Source: Rudaeicoccus suwonensis
GTDB taxonomy: Bacteria > Actinomycetota > Actinomycetes > Actinomycetales > Dermatophilaceae
NCBI RefSeq assembly: GCF_007829035.1
Contig: NZ_VIVQ01000003.1
Span: 1 to 64,000 of the forward strand
Reading direction: 5' to 3'
DNA: 64,000 nucleotides
The notes under the pieces are model-generated. The model made no database searches. It was not told the origin of the DNA and saw only the letters and a list, made by a program, of their open reading frames with translations. A program made the position numbers and the translations under genes. Each line of letters opens with the position of its first letter. The stretch's first letter is position 1. Below are positions 11,504 to 21,997 of this stretch, in pieces.

Positions 11504-11631
11504 GTTCAGGTTGCTTGACGCGCAGTGAGTACGCCTGTGTCGACGACTCGGAGTGATCCGAGGCCGACGCGAAGCTGCCACCGCCGCCCCGGCAGCACCC
11601 GGTCCGTCGGAAACGGCGTGACCCGTCGGTG

Positions 11632-11662
11632 CGGTCGGGAAGCGCAAGCAGAGGCCCGACCG
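11632..11662 (+). promoter_or_regulatory. Stem-loop in the S10 operon leader
   Basis: CGGTCGGG (11632-11639) pairs with CCCGACCG (11655-11662) around a 15-base loop, 150 bases before rpsJ. It has no T-run, so it may be a regulatory or processing structure of the leader RNA rather than a terminator. Confidence 0.3.
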
Positions 11663-11814
11663 ACTGGGACTCATGGCAATCCACGCCGACGGTGCACGTG
11701 CATCTGCTGCGAAGCAGGAGCGACACACCCGAGCGCGGGGGTCGGAGACTTACCAGTGTTGGCGCCGAAAATAGACCTGCAAGTTAGAAGTACGGCGAGA
11801 GAGAGACGCAGCGA

Positions 11815-12123
11815 ATGGCGGGACAGAAGATCCGCATCCGACTGAAGTCGTATGACCACGAGGTCATCGACAGCTCGGCGCGCAAAATTGTCGACACGGT
11901 GACTCGTGCCGGTGCAACGGTTGTCGGCCCGGTGCCGCTGCCGACGGAGAAGAACGTTTTCTGCGTCATCCGTTCACCGCACAAGTACAAGGACAGCCGC
12001 GAGCACTTCGAGATGCGCACCCACAAGCGGTTGATCGACATCGTTGACCCGACCCCGAAGGCCGTTGACTCGCTGATGCGTCTCGACCTGCCGGCCGACG
12101 TCAACATCGAAATCAAGCTCTGA
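11815..12123 (+). CDS. rpsJ: 30S ribosomal protein S10
   Basis: 102 residues, full length. S10 sits in the 30S head and also acts as NusE, linking ribosome or NusG to RNA polymerase during antitermination. The [11 protein letters not shown] start, the [10 protein letters not shown] loop and [10 protein letters not shown] are standard S10 landmarks. It leads the S10 operon behind a long leader and is followed 15 bp later by rplC. Confidence 0.98.
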   Translation: MAGQKIRIRLKSYDHEVIDSSARKIVDTVTRAGATVVGPVPLPTEKNVFCVIRSPHKYKDSREHFEMRTHKRLIDIVDPTPKAVDSLMRLDLPADVNIEIKL

Positions 12124-12138
12124 AAGGCGGACTGACTC

Positions 12139-12804
12139 ATGACTCACACCACTGAGCGCTCCGTCAAGGGCGTCCTGGGCGAGAAGCTCGGCATGACCCA
12201 GGTCTGGGACGAGGAGAACCGCCTCGTGCCGGTGACCGTCGTGCAGGCCGGCCCGTGCGTCGTCACCGCTGTGCGCGGCGAGGGCGAGGGCTACCACGCG
12301 GTTCAGATCGCGTATGGCGCGATCGACCCGCGCAAGGTCAACAAGCCGATGACCGGCCACTTCGAGAAGGCCGGCGTCACGCCGCGCCGTCACCTCGTCG
12401 AGATCCGCACCGCGGATGCCGCCGAGTACTCCCTTGGCCAGGAGATCACCGTCGAGACCTTCGAGGCCGGTCAGAAGATCGACGCCGTCGGCACCACCAA
12501 GGGCAAGGGCTTCGCCGGTGTCATGAAGCGTCACGGCTTTGCCGGTGTCAGCTCCTCCCACGGTGCGCACAAGAACCACCGCAAGCCGGGCTCGATCGGT
12601 GGCTGCTCCACCCCGGGCCGCGTGTTCAAGGGCATGCGTATGGCCGGCCGCATGGGCGGCGAGCGCCAGACCACCCAGAACCTCACGATCCACGCCGTCG
12701 ACGCCGACCGCGGACTGCTGCTGATCAAGGGTGCCGTCCCCGGCCCCCGTGGCGCCGTCGTGCTGGTCAAGTCGGCTGCCAAGTCATCCGCGAAGGAGGC
12801 CTGA
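12139..12804 (+). CDS. rplC: 50S ribosomal protein L3
   Basis: 221 residues. L3 is an early 23S rRNA binder whose extended loop reaches the peptidyl transferase centre. The start ([14 protein letters not shown]) and the loop with [15 protein letters not shown] are conserved. GAAAGGCGG precedes the ATG. The short Ala/Lys tail is lineage-specific. rplD starts 5 bp after its stop. Confidence 0.98.
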   Translation: MTHTTERSVKGVLGEKLGMTQVWDEENRLVPVTVVQAGPCVVTAVRGEGEGYHAVQIAYGAIDPRKVNKPMTGHFEKAGVTPRRHLVEIRTADAAEYSLGQEITVETFEAGQKIDAVGTTKGKGFAGVMKRHGFAGVSSSHGAHKNHRKPGSIGGCSTPGRVFKGMRMAGRMGGERQTTQNLTIHAVDADRGLLLIKGAVPGPRGAVVLVKSAAKSSAKEA

Positions 12805-12809
12805 GCCCG

Positions 12810-13496
12810 ATGACCACCGTTGACATCGTTGCGCCCTCGGGCGCCAAGGCCGGCTCCGTCGAGCTGCCGGCAGAGATCTTCGACGTGCAGACCAACGTTC
12901 CGCTGATCCACCAGGTCGTGGTGGCACAGCTGGCGGCAGCACGTCAGGGCACCCACTCCACCAAGACCCGCGGCGAGGTCCGCGGTGGTGGCCGCAAGCC
13001 CTACCGCCAGAAGGGCACCGGTCGCGCCCGTCAGGGTTCGACCCGCGCCCCGCAGTTCGCCGGTGGTGGCGTCGTCCACGGCCCCAAGCCGCGCGACTAC
13101 GCCCAGCGGACCCCCAAGAAGATGAAGGCCGCCGCCCTGCGCGGTGCCTTGTCCGACCGGGCCCGTCATGGCCGTATCCACGTGCTCACCACGGTGGTCG
13201 AGGGCGACAAGCCGTCGACGCGCACCGCGAGCGCGCTGCTGGCCGGTCTGACCGACCGCAAGAACCTGCTGGTCGTGCTGGCCCGCGGCGAGGACACCTC
13301 GCTGCTGTCCGTGCGCAACCTGGCCGACGTGCACCTGCTGTTCGCCGACCAGCTGAACACCTACGACGTGCTGTGCGCCGACGACCTGGTCTTCACCCAG
13401 GCAGCTCTCGAGGGTTTCCTCGCGGGTCCGACGCAGGCCGCGAAGCTGGACTCGGCTCCGGCAGCTGACGCCGCAGACACCGAGAAGGACAAGTGA
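12810..13496 (+). CDS. rplD: 50S ribosomal protein L4
   Basis: 228 residues from ATG 12810, with AAGGAGG 11 bases upstream; the frame is open further upstream but that part is shadow of rplC. L4 binds domain I of 23S rRNA and sends a loop (here [17 protein letters not shown]) into the exit tunnel. The C-terminal ~15 residues are an Ala/Asp/Lys tail. Its stop overlaps the rplW start as GTGA. Confidence 0.97.
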   Translation: MTTVDIVAPSGAKAGSVELPAEIFDVQTNVPLIHQVVVAQLAAARQGTHSTKTRGEVRGGGRKPYRQKGTGRARQGSTRAPQFAGGGVVHGPKPRDYAQRTPKKMKAAALRGALSDRARHGRIHVLTTVVEGDKPSTRTASALLAGLTDRKNLLVVLARGEDTSLLSVRNLADVHLLFADQLNTYDVLCADDLVFTQAALEGFLAGPTQAAKLDSAPAADAADTEKDK

Positions 13497-13807
13497 GCGC
13501 CATCATGACGATGCACCAGGGCAAGAACCCGCGCGACATCCTGCTCGCGCCGGTCGTCTCCGAGAAGTCGTACAGCCTGCTCGACGAGGGCAAGTACACC
13601 TTCCTGGTCGACCCGCGGGCCAACAAGACCGAGATCAAGATCGCTGTCGAGAAGATCTTCGACGTCAAGGTCGACTCGGTCCACACCATGAATCGTCAGG
13701 GCAAGACGCGCCGGACCCGCTTCGGCACCGGTAAGCGCAAGGACACCAAGCGCGCCATCGTCTCCCTCAAAGAAGGCGCGATCGACATCTTCGGCTCTCA
13801 GGGCTGA
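13493..13807 (+). CDS. rplW: 50S ribosomal protein L23
   Basis: 104 residues from a GTG that overlaps the rplD stop; ATG 13505 is an alternative. L23 lies at the tunnel exit and is the docking point for trigger factor and [18 protein letters not shown] and [10 protein letters not shown] are typical. Part of the S10 operon. Confidence 0.97.
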   Translation: MSAIMTMHQGKNPRDILLAPVVSEKSYSLLDEGKYTFLVDPRANKTEIKIAVEKIFDVKVDSVHTMNRQGKTRRTRFGTGKRKDTKRAIVSLKEGAIDIFGSQG

Positions 13808-13837
13808 CGGTCGAGGACAAGGACTTAAAGGACAGAC

Positions 13838-14674
<837 letters not shown>

Positions 14675-14677
14675 GAG

Positions 14678-14959
14678 ATGCCCCGTTCATTGAAGAAGGG
14701 TCCCTTCGTCGACGACCACCTCGCCAAAAAGGTGGATGCCCAGAACGAAGCCGGCACCAAGACCGTCATCAAGACCTGGTCACGTCGGTCGATGATCATC
14801 CCGGACATGCTCGGTCACACGCTGGCCGTGCACGACGGCCGCAAGCACGTTCCGGTCTTCGTGACCGAAGCGATGGTCGGCCACAAGCTCGGCGAATTCG
14901 CCCCGACTCGTACCTTCAAGGGCCACGAGAAGGACGACCGGAAGGGTCGCCGCCGCTGA
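14678..14959 (+). CDS. rpsS: 30S ribosomal protein S19
   Basis: 93 residues. S19 pairs with S13 in the 30S head and contacts the A-site finger. [12 protein letters not shown] and R-R-S-M-I-I-P-D-M are diagnostic. A short GC hairpin follows the stop, before rplV. Confidence 0.98.
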   Translation: MPRSLKKGPFVDDHLAKKVDAQNEAGTKTVIKTWSRRSMIIPDMLGHTLAVHDGRKHVPVFVTEAMVGHKLGEFAPTRTFKGHEKDDRKGRRR

Positions 14960-14978
14960 CGCGGCGGGGTGGATTCCC

Positions 14979-15383
14979 ATGGCAACGAAGACTGAGACAA
15001 ACAAAGGACTCACTGTGGAAGCCAAGGCGCAGGCGCGCTACGTCCGCGTGACGCCGCAGAAGGCCCGCCGCGTTGTGGACCTCATCCGCGGAAAGAACGC
15101 TGGCGAGGCGGTCAACGTGCTCTCCTTCGCGCCCCAGAGCGCGAGCGAGCCGGTGCTGAAGGTGCTCAACAGCGCCATCGCGAACGCCCGCTTCACCGCA
15201 GACAAGAACGGCCAGGCCTTCGACGAGCGTCTGCTCGTCGTGACCGAGGCGTATGTCGACGAAGGCCCGACGATGAAGCGATTCCGCCCGCGTGCCCAGG
15301 GGCGTGCGAGCCAAATCCTCAAGCGTACGAGCCACATCACCGTGCATGTTGCACAGCCGGAGCGAAAGGACGGTGGCCGCTGA
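14979..15383 (+). CDS. rplV: 50S ribosomal protein L22
   Basis: 134 residues as drawn. L22 spans the exit tunnel and all 23S domains. [20 protein letters not shown] and the C-terminal R-P-R-A-Q-G-R-A-S are characteristic. The start is uncertain: GTG at 15015 has an excellent AAAGGA 6 bases upstream and would begin at E-A-K-A-Q-A-R, matching many actinobacterial L22 proteins. ATG 14979 adds 12 residues. The stop overlaps rpsC as TGATG. Confidence 0.95.
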   Translation: MATKTETNKGLTVEAKAQARYVRVTPQKARRVVDLIRGKNAGEAVNVLSFAPQSASEPVLKVLNSAIANARFTADKNGQAFDERLLVVTEAYVDEGPTMKRFRPRAQGRASQILKRTSHITVHVAQPERKDGGR

Positions 15384-16216
15384 TGGGTCAGAAGGTCAAC
15401 CCGAACGGTTTCCGTCTCGGCATCACGACGGACCACAAGAGCCGCTGGTTCGCCGACTCGGCCAAGCCGGGTCAGCGCTACCGCGACTATGTCAAGGAAG
15501 ACGTCGCGATCCGCAAGCTGATGGCGACGGGCATGGAGCGCGCCGGCATCAGCAAGGTCGAGATCGAGCGCACCCGTGACCGCGTGCGCGTGGACATCCA
15601 CACCGCCCGCCCGGGCATCGTCATCGGTCGCCGCGGCGCCGAGGCCGACCGCCTGCGTGGTGCGCTGGAGAAGCTCACCGCCAAGCAGGTCCAGCTGAAC
15701 ATCCTCGAGGTCAAGAACCCCGAGGCCGACGCTCAGCTGGTCGCGCAGGGCATCGCCGAGCAGCTGTCCGCACGCGTGTCCTACCGTCGCGCGATGCGCA
15801 AGGGCATGCAGTCGGCCACCCGCGCCGGTGCCAAGGGCATCCGCGTCATGGTGTCCGGTCGTCTGGGCGGCGCCGAGATGAGCCGCACCGACTTCTACCG
15901 CGAAGGCCGCGTGCCGTTGCACACCCTGCGCGCCAACATCGACTACGGCTTCTACGAGGCCCGTACGACGTTCGGCCGCATCGGCGTGAAGGTCTGGATC
16001 TACAAGGGCGACCTGACCGCCAAGGAGCTCGCTCGCGAGCAGGCCGCCGCACCGTCCCGTCCGCAGCGTCGTCGCGACGACCGCCCCGTGCGGTCCGACC
16101 GCAGTGGTGCGCGAGGCCGTCGTGACGGTGGCGCGCCGACCGACGAGGCTCCGGCAGCTGAGGCCCCCGTGGCCGAGGCAGCCGCCGCTACAACCCCCGA
16201 GGGAGCTGAAGCCTGA
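15383..16216 (+). CDS. rpsC: 30S ribosomal protein S3
   Basis: 277 residues. S3 lines the mRNA entry channel. The KH domain motif is [10 protein letters not shown] and the N-terminal [12 protein letters not shown] is standard. The last ~60 residues are a disordered Arg- then Ala/Pro/Glu-rich tail, longer than in E. coli but usual in actinobacteria. TGATG overlaps couple it to rplV before and rplP after. Confidence 0.98.
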   Translation: MGQKVNPNGFRLGITTDHKSRWFADSAKPGQRYRDYVKEDVAIRKLMATGMERAGISKVEIERTRDRVRVDIHTARPGIVIGRRGAEADRLRGALEKLTAKQVQLNILEVKNPEADAQLVAQGIAEQLSARVSYRRAMRKGMQSATRAGAKGIRVMVSGRLGGAEMSRTDFYREGRVPLHTLRANIDYGFYEARTTFGRIGVKVWIYKGDLTAKELAREQAAAPSRPQRRRDDRPVRSDRSGARGRRDGGAPTDEAPAAEAPVAEAAAATTPEGAEA

Positions 16217-16635
16217 TGTTGATCCCCCGTCGTGTGAAGCACCGTAAGCAGCACCACCCGAAGCGCAGTGGCGCATCCAAGGGCGGCACTGCGGTGTCCT
16301 TCGGTGACTTCGGCATCCAGGCCCTGGAGCCGGCATACGTCACCAACCGGCAGATCGAGTCCGCTCGTATCGCCATGACCCGCTACATGAAGCGTGGCGG
16401 AAAGGTCTGGATCAACATCTACCCGGACCGCCCGCTGACCAAGAAGCCGGCCGAAACCCGCATGGGTTCCGGTAAGGGCTCGCCGGAATGGTGGGTCGCC
16501 AACGTCAAGCCGGGTCGGGTCATGTTCGAGCTGTCCGGTGTGTCCGAGGAAGTTGCACGCGAGGCCCTGCGCCTGGCGATGCACAAGCTGCCGATGAAGT
16601 GCCGCTTCGTCGCGCGTGAAGGTGGTGACATCTGA
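16216..16635 (+). CDS. rplP: 50S ribosomal protein L16
   Basis: 139 residues. L16 is a late-assembling protein near the A-site tRNA elbow. [22 protein letters not shown] and the [11 protein letters not shown] segment are conserved. Overlaps rpsC and rpmC as TGATG. Confidence 0.98.
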   Translation: MLIPRRVKHRKQHHPKRSGASKGGTAVSFGDFGIQALEPAYVTNRQIESARIAMTRYMKRGGKVWINIYPDRPLTKKPAETRMGSGKGSPEWWVANVKPGRVMFELSGVSEEVAREALRLAMHKLPMKCRFVAREGGDI

Positions 16636-16889
16636 TGGCCGTTGGATCCAAGGACCTGCAGCCCACCAAGCTGCGTGAGCTGGACGACGCCGCCCTGGCC
16701 GACGAGCTGGGCAAGGCCAAGCAGGAGCTGTTCAACCTGCGGTTCCAGTCGGCCACCGGCCAGCTGGAGAACAACTCCCGGCTGCGTGCGGTCCGCAAGG
16801 ACATCGCCCGCATCTACACCGAACTGCGGGAGCGCGAGCTCGGCATCGGCCGTGTTGCGCAGGAGAAGTCGAACGAGAAGGTCGGCTGA
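16635..16889 (+). CDS. rpmC: 50S ribosomal protein L29
   Basis: 84 residues, two-helix protein next to L23 at the tunnel exit. [21 protein letters not shown] and [14 protein letters not shown] are diagnostic. Starts in the rplP stop (TGATG). Confidence 0.97.
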   Translation: MAVGSKDLQPTKLRELDDAALADELGKAKQELFNLRFQSATGQLENNSRLRAVRKDIARIYTELRERELGIGRVAQEKSNEKVG

Positions 16890-16891
16890 TC

Positions 16892-17197
16892 ATGACCGAC
16901 GACAAGCAGGAGCAGACAGTGACCGAGCAGGCCCCCAAGGGCACCGAGCGCAACTACCGCAAGACGCGGCAGGGTTACGTCGTCAGCGACAAGATGCAGA
17001 AGACCGTCGTGGTCGAGGTCGAGGACCGCGTCAAGCACGCGCTCTACGGCAAGGTGCAGCGCAAGACCGCCCGTGTGAAGGCCCACGACGAGCAGGACGC
17101 CTGTGGCGTCGGCGACCGTGTGCTGATCATGGAGACCCGTCCGCTGTCGGCGCAGAAGCGCTGGCGCGTGGTCGAGATCCTCGAGAAGGCCAAGTAG
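16892..17197 (+). CDS. rpsQ: 30S ribosomal protein S17
   Basis: 101 residues, early 16S rRNA binder. The ~20-residue N-terminal extension is Asp/Glu/Lys-rich; the core begins at [16 protein letters not shown]. Last gene of the S10 group before a 186-bp gap. Confidence 0.97.
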   Translation: MTDDKQEQTVTEQAPKGTERNYRKTRQGYVVSDKMQKTVVVEVEDRVKHALYGKVQRKTARVKAHDEQDACGVGDRVLIMETRPLSAQKRWRVVEILEKAK

Positions 17198-17204
17198 TCC
17201 GCTT

Positions 17205-17229
17205 CGTTGCCGGCCTTCGGGCCGCAACG
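17205..17229 (+). terminator. Hairpin between rpsQ and rplN (attenuator or partial terminator)
   Basis: A 10-bp stem with one bulged C (CGTTGC/GCAACG and GGCC/GGCC) closes a TTCG tetraloop 7 bases after rpsQ. It marks the S10/spc boundary. The remaining 150 bases before rplN probably hold a leader or internal promoter, but no convincing -35/-10 pair was found. Confidence 0.45.
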
Positions 17230-17383
17230 TTCGATGTCAGCGTTCGTATGACGGGAGCCGTTCCCACAAGGAGCGGCCCCGACATACAACACAACGTTCG
17301 GCCCCTGGTGACCGGACGATCAACGTATCCGTTCCACAAGGCTCACTCCGGGTGAGAACCAGTGAGACGACAGGAGAAGAATT

Positions 17384-17752
17384 GTGATCCAGCAGGAGTC
17401 GCGACTGCGCGTCGCCGACAACACCGGTGCCAAGGAGATCTTGTGCATCCGTGTGCTCGGTGGCTCGGGACGTCGCTACGCCGGCATCGGTGACACCATC
17501 GTGGCGACCGTCAAGGACGCCATCCCCGGTGGCAACGTCAAGAAGGGCGATGTCGTCAAGGCCGTCATCGTGCGCACGCGCAAAGAGCGTCGCCGCGCCG
17601 ACGGCAGCTACATCCGCTTCGACGAGAACGCAGCGGTGATCCTCAAGGGCGACGGTGACCCCCGCGGCACCCGCATCTTCGGCCCCGTGGGCCGCGAGCT
17701 GCGTGAAAAGCGCTTCATGAAGATCATCTCGCTCGCGCCGGAGGTGCTCTGA
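17384..17752 (+). CDS. rplN: 50S ribosomal protein L14
   Basis: 122 residues from GTG, with AGGAGAA upstream. L14 contributes to subunit bridges and the binding site of elongation-associated factors. [17 protein letters not shown] and [12 protein letters not shown] are typical. First gene of the spc group. Confidence 0.98.
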   Translation: MIQQESRLRVADNTGAKEILCIRVLGGSGRRYAGIGDTIVATVKDAIPGGNVKKGDVVKAVIVRTRKERRRADGSYIRFDENAAVILKGDGDPRGTRIFGPVGRELREKRFMKIISLAPEVL

Positions 17753-17755
17753 ACC

Positions 17756-18109
17756 ATGGCAACCAACAAGCCGAAGATGAAGATCAAGAAGAACGACCTC
17801 GTCCAGGTCATCTCTGGCAAGGACAAGGGCCTGCAGGGCAAGGTCATCTCGGTCGACCCCGAGCGTCAGCGTGTGCTGGTCGAGGGTGTCAACCGGATCA
17901 CCAAGCACGTGAAGGCCGGTCAGCCGGGCAGCAGCTCCGGCGGCATCGAGGTCACCGAAGCGCCGATCCACGTGAGCAACGTGCAGATCGTCGACCCCGA
18001 GACCAACAAGCCGACGCGCATCCGCATCCGCGAGGAGCAGGTGGAGCGCGACGGTCGCACCAAGACCGTTCGCATCCGCGTGTCGGTGCGTTCCGGAAAG
18101 GACCTGTGA
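17756..18109 (+). CDS. rplX: 50S ribosomal protein L24
   Basis: 117 residues, assembly-initiator protein. The KOW motif [18 protein letters not shown] is near the start. The stop overlaps the rplE ATG as TGATG. Confidence 0.97.
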   Translation: MATNKPKMKIKKNDLVQVISGKDKGLQGKVISVDPERQRVLVEGVNRITKHVKAGQPGSSSGGIEVTEAPIHVSNVQIVDPETNKPTRIRIREEQVERDGRTKTVRIRVSVRSGKDL

Positions 18110-18678
18110 TGACTGCGACTGCGCCTGAGAAGGTCGCCCCGCGTCTGAAGACCCGCTACCAGTCCGAGATCAAGGACAAGCTGCAGACGGAGTTCGACTT
18201 CGGCAACGTCATGCAGGTGCCCGGTGTCGTCAAGGTCGTCGTGAACATGGGTGTCGGCGATGCCGCCAAGGACTCCAAGATCATCGACGGTGCGATCAAG
18301 GACCTCACCGCGATCACCGGCCAGAAGCCGGCCGTGACCAAGGCCCGCAAGTCCATCGCGCAGTTCAAGCTGCGTGAGGGTATGCCGATCGGCTGCCACA
18401 CGACGCTGCGCGGCGACCGCATGTGGGAATTCCTGGACCGTCTGGTCTCGATCGCGCTGCCGCGCATCCGCGACTTCCGCGGTCTGTCGCCCAAGCAGTT
18501 CGACGGCAACGGCAACTACACCTTCGGTCTCACCGAGCAGTCCGTGTTCTACGAGATCGACCAGGACCGCATCGACCGCGTCCGTGGCATGGACATCACG
18601 GTCGTCACGACCGCGAGCAACGACGACGAGGGCCGCGCCCTGCTGCGCCACCTCGGCTTCCCCTTTAAGGAGAACTGA
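18109..18678 (+). CDS. rplE: 50S ribosomal protein L5
   Basis: 189 residues from ATG 18109 (GTG 18106 is in frame one codon earlier). L5 forms the 5S rRNA particle with L18 and contacts P-site t[27 protein letters not shown] and the F-P-F-K-E-N end are conserved. Confidence 0.97.
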   Translation: MTATAPEKVAPRLKTRYQSEIKDKLQTEFDFGNVMQVPGVVKVVVNMGVGDAAKDSKIIDGAIKDLTAITGQKPAVTKARKSIAQFKLREGMPIGCHTTLRGDRMWEFLDRLVSIALPRIRDFRGLSPKQFDGNGNYTFGLTEQSVFYEIDQDRIDRVRGMDITVVTTASNDDEGRALLRHLGFPFKEN

Positions 18679-18680
18679 CC

Positions 18681-18866
18681 GTGGCCAAGACAGCCCTTGT
18701 CAACAAGGCGAACAAGAAGCCGAAGTTCGCGGTGCGTGGCTACACCCGCTGCCAGCGGTGTGGCCGTCCGCACTCGGTGTACCGCAAGTTCGGCCTGTGC
18801 CGGATCTGCCTGCGCGAGATGGCTCACCGCGGCGAACTGCCCGGCGTCACCAAGTCCAGCTGGTAA
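18681..18866 (+). CDS. rpsN: 30S ribosomal protein S14, type Z (zinc-binding)
   Basis: 61 residues from GTG. The four zinc ligands are the C-Q-R-C and C-R-I-C pairs, marking the short C+ form used by actinobacteria and Firmicutes. S14 lies in the 30S head near S3 and S10. A zinc-free paralogue used under zinc starvation, if present, lies outside this window. A 167-bp gap to rpsH follows with no gene. Confidence 0.97.
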   Translation: MAKTALVNKANKKPKFAVRGYTRCQRCGRPHSVYRKFGLCRICLREMAHRGELPGVTKSSW

Positions 18867-19033
18867 TCACCCGCTCCATTCTCCGGCCCGGTTCTCCCCG
18901 TCAGGTATGACGCGGCGGCCTGCCGAAGGCGGCGCGGACCAGCGCACCTAGCACTATCCACGTAACAACTACACCGAAGGTCTACCCGGCGCCGCCGGGC
19001 AAGAAACCACGGTGAGAAGGGCAAGAGCCCACT

Positions 19034-19432
19034 ATGACCATGACCGACCCGATCGCGGACATGCTGACCCGCGTGCGGAACGCCAACTCGGCGCACCACG
19101 ACGCGACCTCGATGCCGCACTCGAAGCTGAAGTCGCACATCGCAGAGATCCTCCAGGCGGAGGGCTACATCGCTGGGTTCCGCGTCGAAGGCGAGGGTGT
19201 CGACAAGACGCTCACCATCGACCTGAAGTACGGCCCCAACCGGGAGCGCTCCATCGCCGGCGTCCGCCGCGTGAGCAAGCCCGGTCTGCGGGTCTACGCC
19301 AAGTCCACCAACCTGCCCAAGGTTCTCGGCGGTCTCGGCGTTGCCATCTTGTCCACGTCGTCCGGTCTGCTGACTGACAAGCAGGCGGCGACCAAGGGTG
19401 TAGGCGGGGAAGTCCTCGCCTACGTCTGGTGA
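19034..19432 (+). CDS. rpsH: 30S ribosomal protein S8
   Basis: 132 residues. S8 binds 16S rRNA helix 21 and in other bacteria represses the spc operon. [14 protein letters not shown], the [10 protein letters not shown] segment and the G-G-E-V-L-A-Y-V-W end are standard. AAGGG lies upstream at rather long distance. Confidence 0.98.
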   Translation: MTMTDPIADMLTRVRNANSAHHDATSMPHSKLKSHIAEILQAEGYIAGFRVEGEGVDKTLTIDLKYGPNRERSIAGVRRVSKPGLRVYAKSTNLPKVLGGLGVAILSTSSGLLTDKQAATKGVGGEVLAYVW

Positions 19433-19458
19433 CCCGGAACAGATAAGGAGATTCAACG

Positions 19459-19998
19459 ATGTCGCGTATTGGACGTCTTCCGGTTCCGGTGCCCCAGGGT
19501 GTCGAGGTGACCATCGACGGTTCTGCCGTCGCGGTCAAGGGTCCGAAGGGTCAGCTGTCGCTGACCGTTCCGGAGCCCATCACCGTCGCCCAGGGCGAGG
19601 ACGGCGTGATCAACGTGTCGCGCCCCAACGACGAGCGTGAGGCACGGTCCCGTCACGGGCTCACCCGCAGCCTCATCAACAACATGGTCGTCGGTGTCAC
19701 CGACGGCTACACCAAGAAGCTGGAGATCCACGGCACGGGTTACCGCGTGACCGCGAAGGGCTCGGACCTCGAGTTCGCCCTCGGTTACAGCCACCCGATC
19801 CTGGTCAAGGCCCCGGAGGGCATCTCCTTCGCGGTCGAGAACCCCACCCGCTTCTCGGTTTCCGGTGTGGACAAGCAGCAGGTCGGTGAGGTCGCGGCCA
19901 ACATCCGCAAGCTGCGCAAGCCCGACCCGTACAAGGCGAAGGGTGTTCGTTACGAAGGCGAGCACATCCGCCGCAAGGTCGGAAAGGCTGGTAAGTAA
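19459..19998 (+). CDS. rplF: 50S ribosomal protein L6
   Basis: 179 residues, near the factor-binding site. [19 protein letters not shown] and the C-terminal [10 protein letters not shown] are conserved. Good ribosome binding site AAGGAG. Confidence 0.98.
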   Translation: MSRIGRLPVPVPQGVEVTIDGSAVAVKGPKGQLSLTVPEPITVAQGEDGVINVSRPNDEREARSRHGLTRSLINNMVVGVTDGYTKKLEIHGTGYRVTAKGSDLEFALGYSHPILVKAPEGISFAVENPTRFSVSGVDKQQVGEVAANIRKLRKPDPYKAKGVRYEGEHIRRKVGKAGK

Positions 19999-20001
19999 GC
20001 C

Positions 20002-20376
20002 ATGGCAAAGATCGTGAAGCGTTCGACGAGCAAGGCGGCAGCGCGCGCCCGCCGTCACTTCCGCCTCCGCAAGCGGGTCGCGGGCACCACCGAGCGTCCC
20101 CGTCTGGTCGTGAGCCGCTCTTCGCGTCACGTCTTCGTGCAGGTCGTCGACGACACCGTCGGCAAGACCCTCGCGTCGGCGTCGACCATGGAGTCGGACC
20201 TGCGCAGCTTCGACGGTGACAAGACCGCCAAGGCCAAGCGCGTCGGCGAGCTCGTCGCGGCCCGTGCCAAGGAGGCCGGTGTCGAGGCTGTCGTCTTCGA
20301 CCGCGGTGGCAACCAGTACGCCGGCCGCGTCGCCGCCATCGCAGATGGCGCCCGCGAAGGTGGGCTGACACTGTGA
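20002..20376 (+). CDS. rplR: 50S ribosomal protein L18
   Basis: 124 residues, 5S rRNA binder. The basic N-terminus and [24 protein letters not shown] and the final A-R-E-G-G-L are L18 hallmarks. Confidence 0.98.
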   Translation: MAKIVKRSTSKAAARARRHFRLRKRVAGTTERPRLVVSRSSRHVFVQVVDDTVGKTLASASTMESDLRSFDGDKTAKAKRVGELVAARAKEAGVEAVVFDRGGNQYAGRVAAIADGAREGGLTL

Positions 20377-20410
20377 CCACCAAGACCAACGTGGAAATGA
20401 GGAAGCACTG

Positions 20411-21094
20411 ATGGCTGGACCCCAGCGTCGAGGCGCTGCTGGCTCCACCGGCAGCAGCACCAACTCCAACTCGAGCGACAACTCCGGCGACCGTCGCGGT
20501 CGCGGCGACCGTCGCGACAACGGCCGCGACAACCGTCGCGGTGGTGACGACCGCAACCAGTACCTCGAGCGCGTGGTGACGATCAACCGCGTCTCCAAGG
20601 TGGTCAAGGGTGGTCGTCGCTTCAGCTTCACCGCGCTCGTGGTCGTCGGTGACGGCCAGGGCACCGTCGGTGTCGGCTACGGCAAGGCCAAGGAAGTCCC
20701 CACCGCCATCGCCAAGGGTGTCGAGGAGGCGAAGAAGAACTTCTTCCGCGTCCCGACCATCGGCGGAACCATCCCGCACCCCGTGCAGGGTGAGGCCGCT
20801 GCCGGCGTCGTGCTGCTGCGCCCCGCCAGCCCCGGTACCGGTGTCATCGCCGGTGGCCCGGTGCGTGCGGTGCTCGAATGCGCCGGCATCCACGACGTGC
20901 TGTCCAAGTCGCTCGGCTCGGACAACGCGATCAACATCGTCCACGCGACCGTCGCGGCCCTGCAGGGCCTTGAGCGTCCCGAGGCCGTCGCCGCTCGTCG
21001 TGGCCTGCCGCTGGATGCCGTCGCCCCGCACGCCATGCAGCGTGCGATGGCCGCAGCCGCCGCGGAGAAGCAGACCGAGAAGGCGGGTGTCTGA
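20411..21094 (+). CDS. rpsE: 30S ribosomal protein S5 with long disordered N-terminus
   Basis: 227 residues against 166 in E. coli. The S5 core ([18 protein letters not shown] onward) is preceded by ~55 residues rich in Ser/Asn, then Arg-Gly-Asp-Arg repeats. S5 is needed for decoding accuracy and mRNA entry. The stop overlaps rpmD as TGATG. Confidence 0.97.
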   Translation: MAGPQRRGAAGSTGSSTNSNSSDNSGDRRGRGDRRDNGRDNRRGGDDRNQYLERVVTINRVSKVVKGGRRFSFTALVVVGDGQGTVGVGYGKAKEVPTAIAKGVEEAKKNFFRVPTIGGTIPHPVQGEAAAGVVLLRPASPGTGVIAGGPVRAVLECAGIHDVLSKSLGSDNAINIVHATVAALQGLERPEAVAARRGLPLDAVAPHAMQRAMAAAAAEKQTEKAGV

Positions 21095-21276
21095 TGACCA
21101 CGCTGAAGGTGACTCAGATTCGTTCCGAGATCGGCGGAAAGCCGCAGCACCGCGAGACCCTGCGGTCGCTGGGCCTGAAGCGGATCGGCGACACCGTCGA
21201 GAAGCCGGACCGCCCGGAGTTCCGTGGCATGGTCCGTGCGGTCGCCCACCTGGTGACCGTTGAGGAGAATGACTGA
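21094..21276 (+). CDS. rpmD: 50S ribosomal protein L30
   Basis: 60 residues: [14 protein letters not shown] and [11 protein letters not shown] are typical of bacterial L30. Coupled to rpsE by TGATG; rplO starts 2 bases after the stop. Confidence 0.97.
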   Translation: MTTLKVTQIRSEIGGKPQHRETLRSLGLKRIGDTVEKPDRPEFRGMVRAVAHLVTVEEND

Positions 21277-21278
21277 AC

Positions 21279-21737
21279 ATGGCTGAAGAGAAGACGCACG
21301 CACTGAAGGTGCACCACCTGCGTCCTGCCCCCGGAGCCAAGACCGCCAAGACCCGCGTGGGTCGCGGTGAGGGCTCGAAGGGTAAGACCGCGGGCCGCGG
21401 AACCAAGGGCACGGGTGCCCGTTACCAGGTTCCGCTCGGCTTCGAAGGTGGCCAGACGCCGCTGCAGATGCGACTGCCGAAGATGCGCGGTTTCAAGAAC
21501 CCGTTCAAGGTCGAGTACCAGGTCGTGAACCTGGACAAGATCTCGGCGCTGTTCCCCGACGGCGGTGACGTGGCGGTGGCCGATCTGGTCGCCAAGGGCG
21601 CGGTTCGCAAGGGCCAGCCGGTCAAGGTGCTCGGCACCGGCGAGATCACCGTCAAGGTGAACCTCTCCGTGCAGAAGTTCTCGGCCAGCGCCAAGGACAA
21701 GGTCGAAGCTGCAGGTGGCTCGATCACCGCAGTGTGA
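21279..21737 (+). CDS. rplO: 50S ribosomal protein L15
   Basis: 152 residues. The glycine-rich basic N-terminus ([18 protein letters not shown]) threads into 23S r[11 protein letters not shown] is diagnostic. Last ribosomal protein gene before secY, separated from it by a terminator-like structure. Confidence 0.98.
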   Translation: MAEEKTHALKVHHLRPAPGAKTAKTRVGRGEGSKGKTAGRGTKGTGARYQVPLGFEGGQTPLQMRLPKMRGFKNPFKVEYQVVNLDKISALFPDGGDVAVADLVAKGAVRKGQPVKVLGTGEITVKVNLSVQKFSASAKDKVEAAGGSITAV

Positions 21738-21758
21738 TCGTGACCCTCATCGTCTGAA

Positions 21759-21809
21759 CGCCCCGAGGGAACTGCGGGACCACCCGGTCCCGTTGCTTCC
21801 CGAGGGGCG
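21759..21809 (+). terminator. Compound hairpin between rplO and secY
   Basis: Outer stem CGCCCC/GGGGCG, a symmetric GA/GA internal loop (possible tandem sheared G-A pairs), then GGGA/TCCC, capping an inner CGGGACC/GGTCCCG hairpin. It sits 22 bases after rplO and probably terminates or attenuates the spc transcript, giving secY its own control. Confidence 0.6.
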
Positions 21810-21997
21810 TTCGTCGCACTCCCTGACGCCACCTCGCGGCGGCGGCAGGTAACCTTTGCAAGCAAGTTTGTCCACGGTGGCTCGGCATGCCGATCGGTAT
21901 GCCGTCAGGCCCCGCCGGCGCAGCGGTCTGCTCACAGCGGGCCGGTCGCCTATGTCACGGCCGCTCCCGGAAGCGGAACGGCCCAGGAGGATCCACG

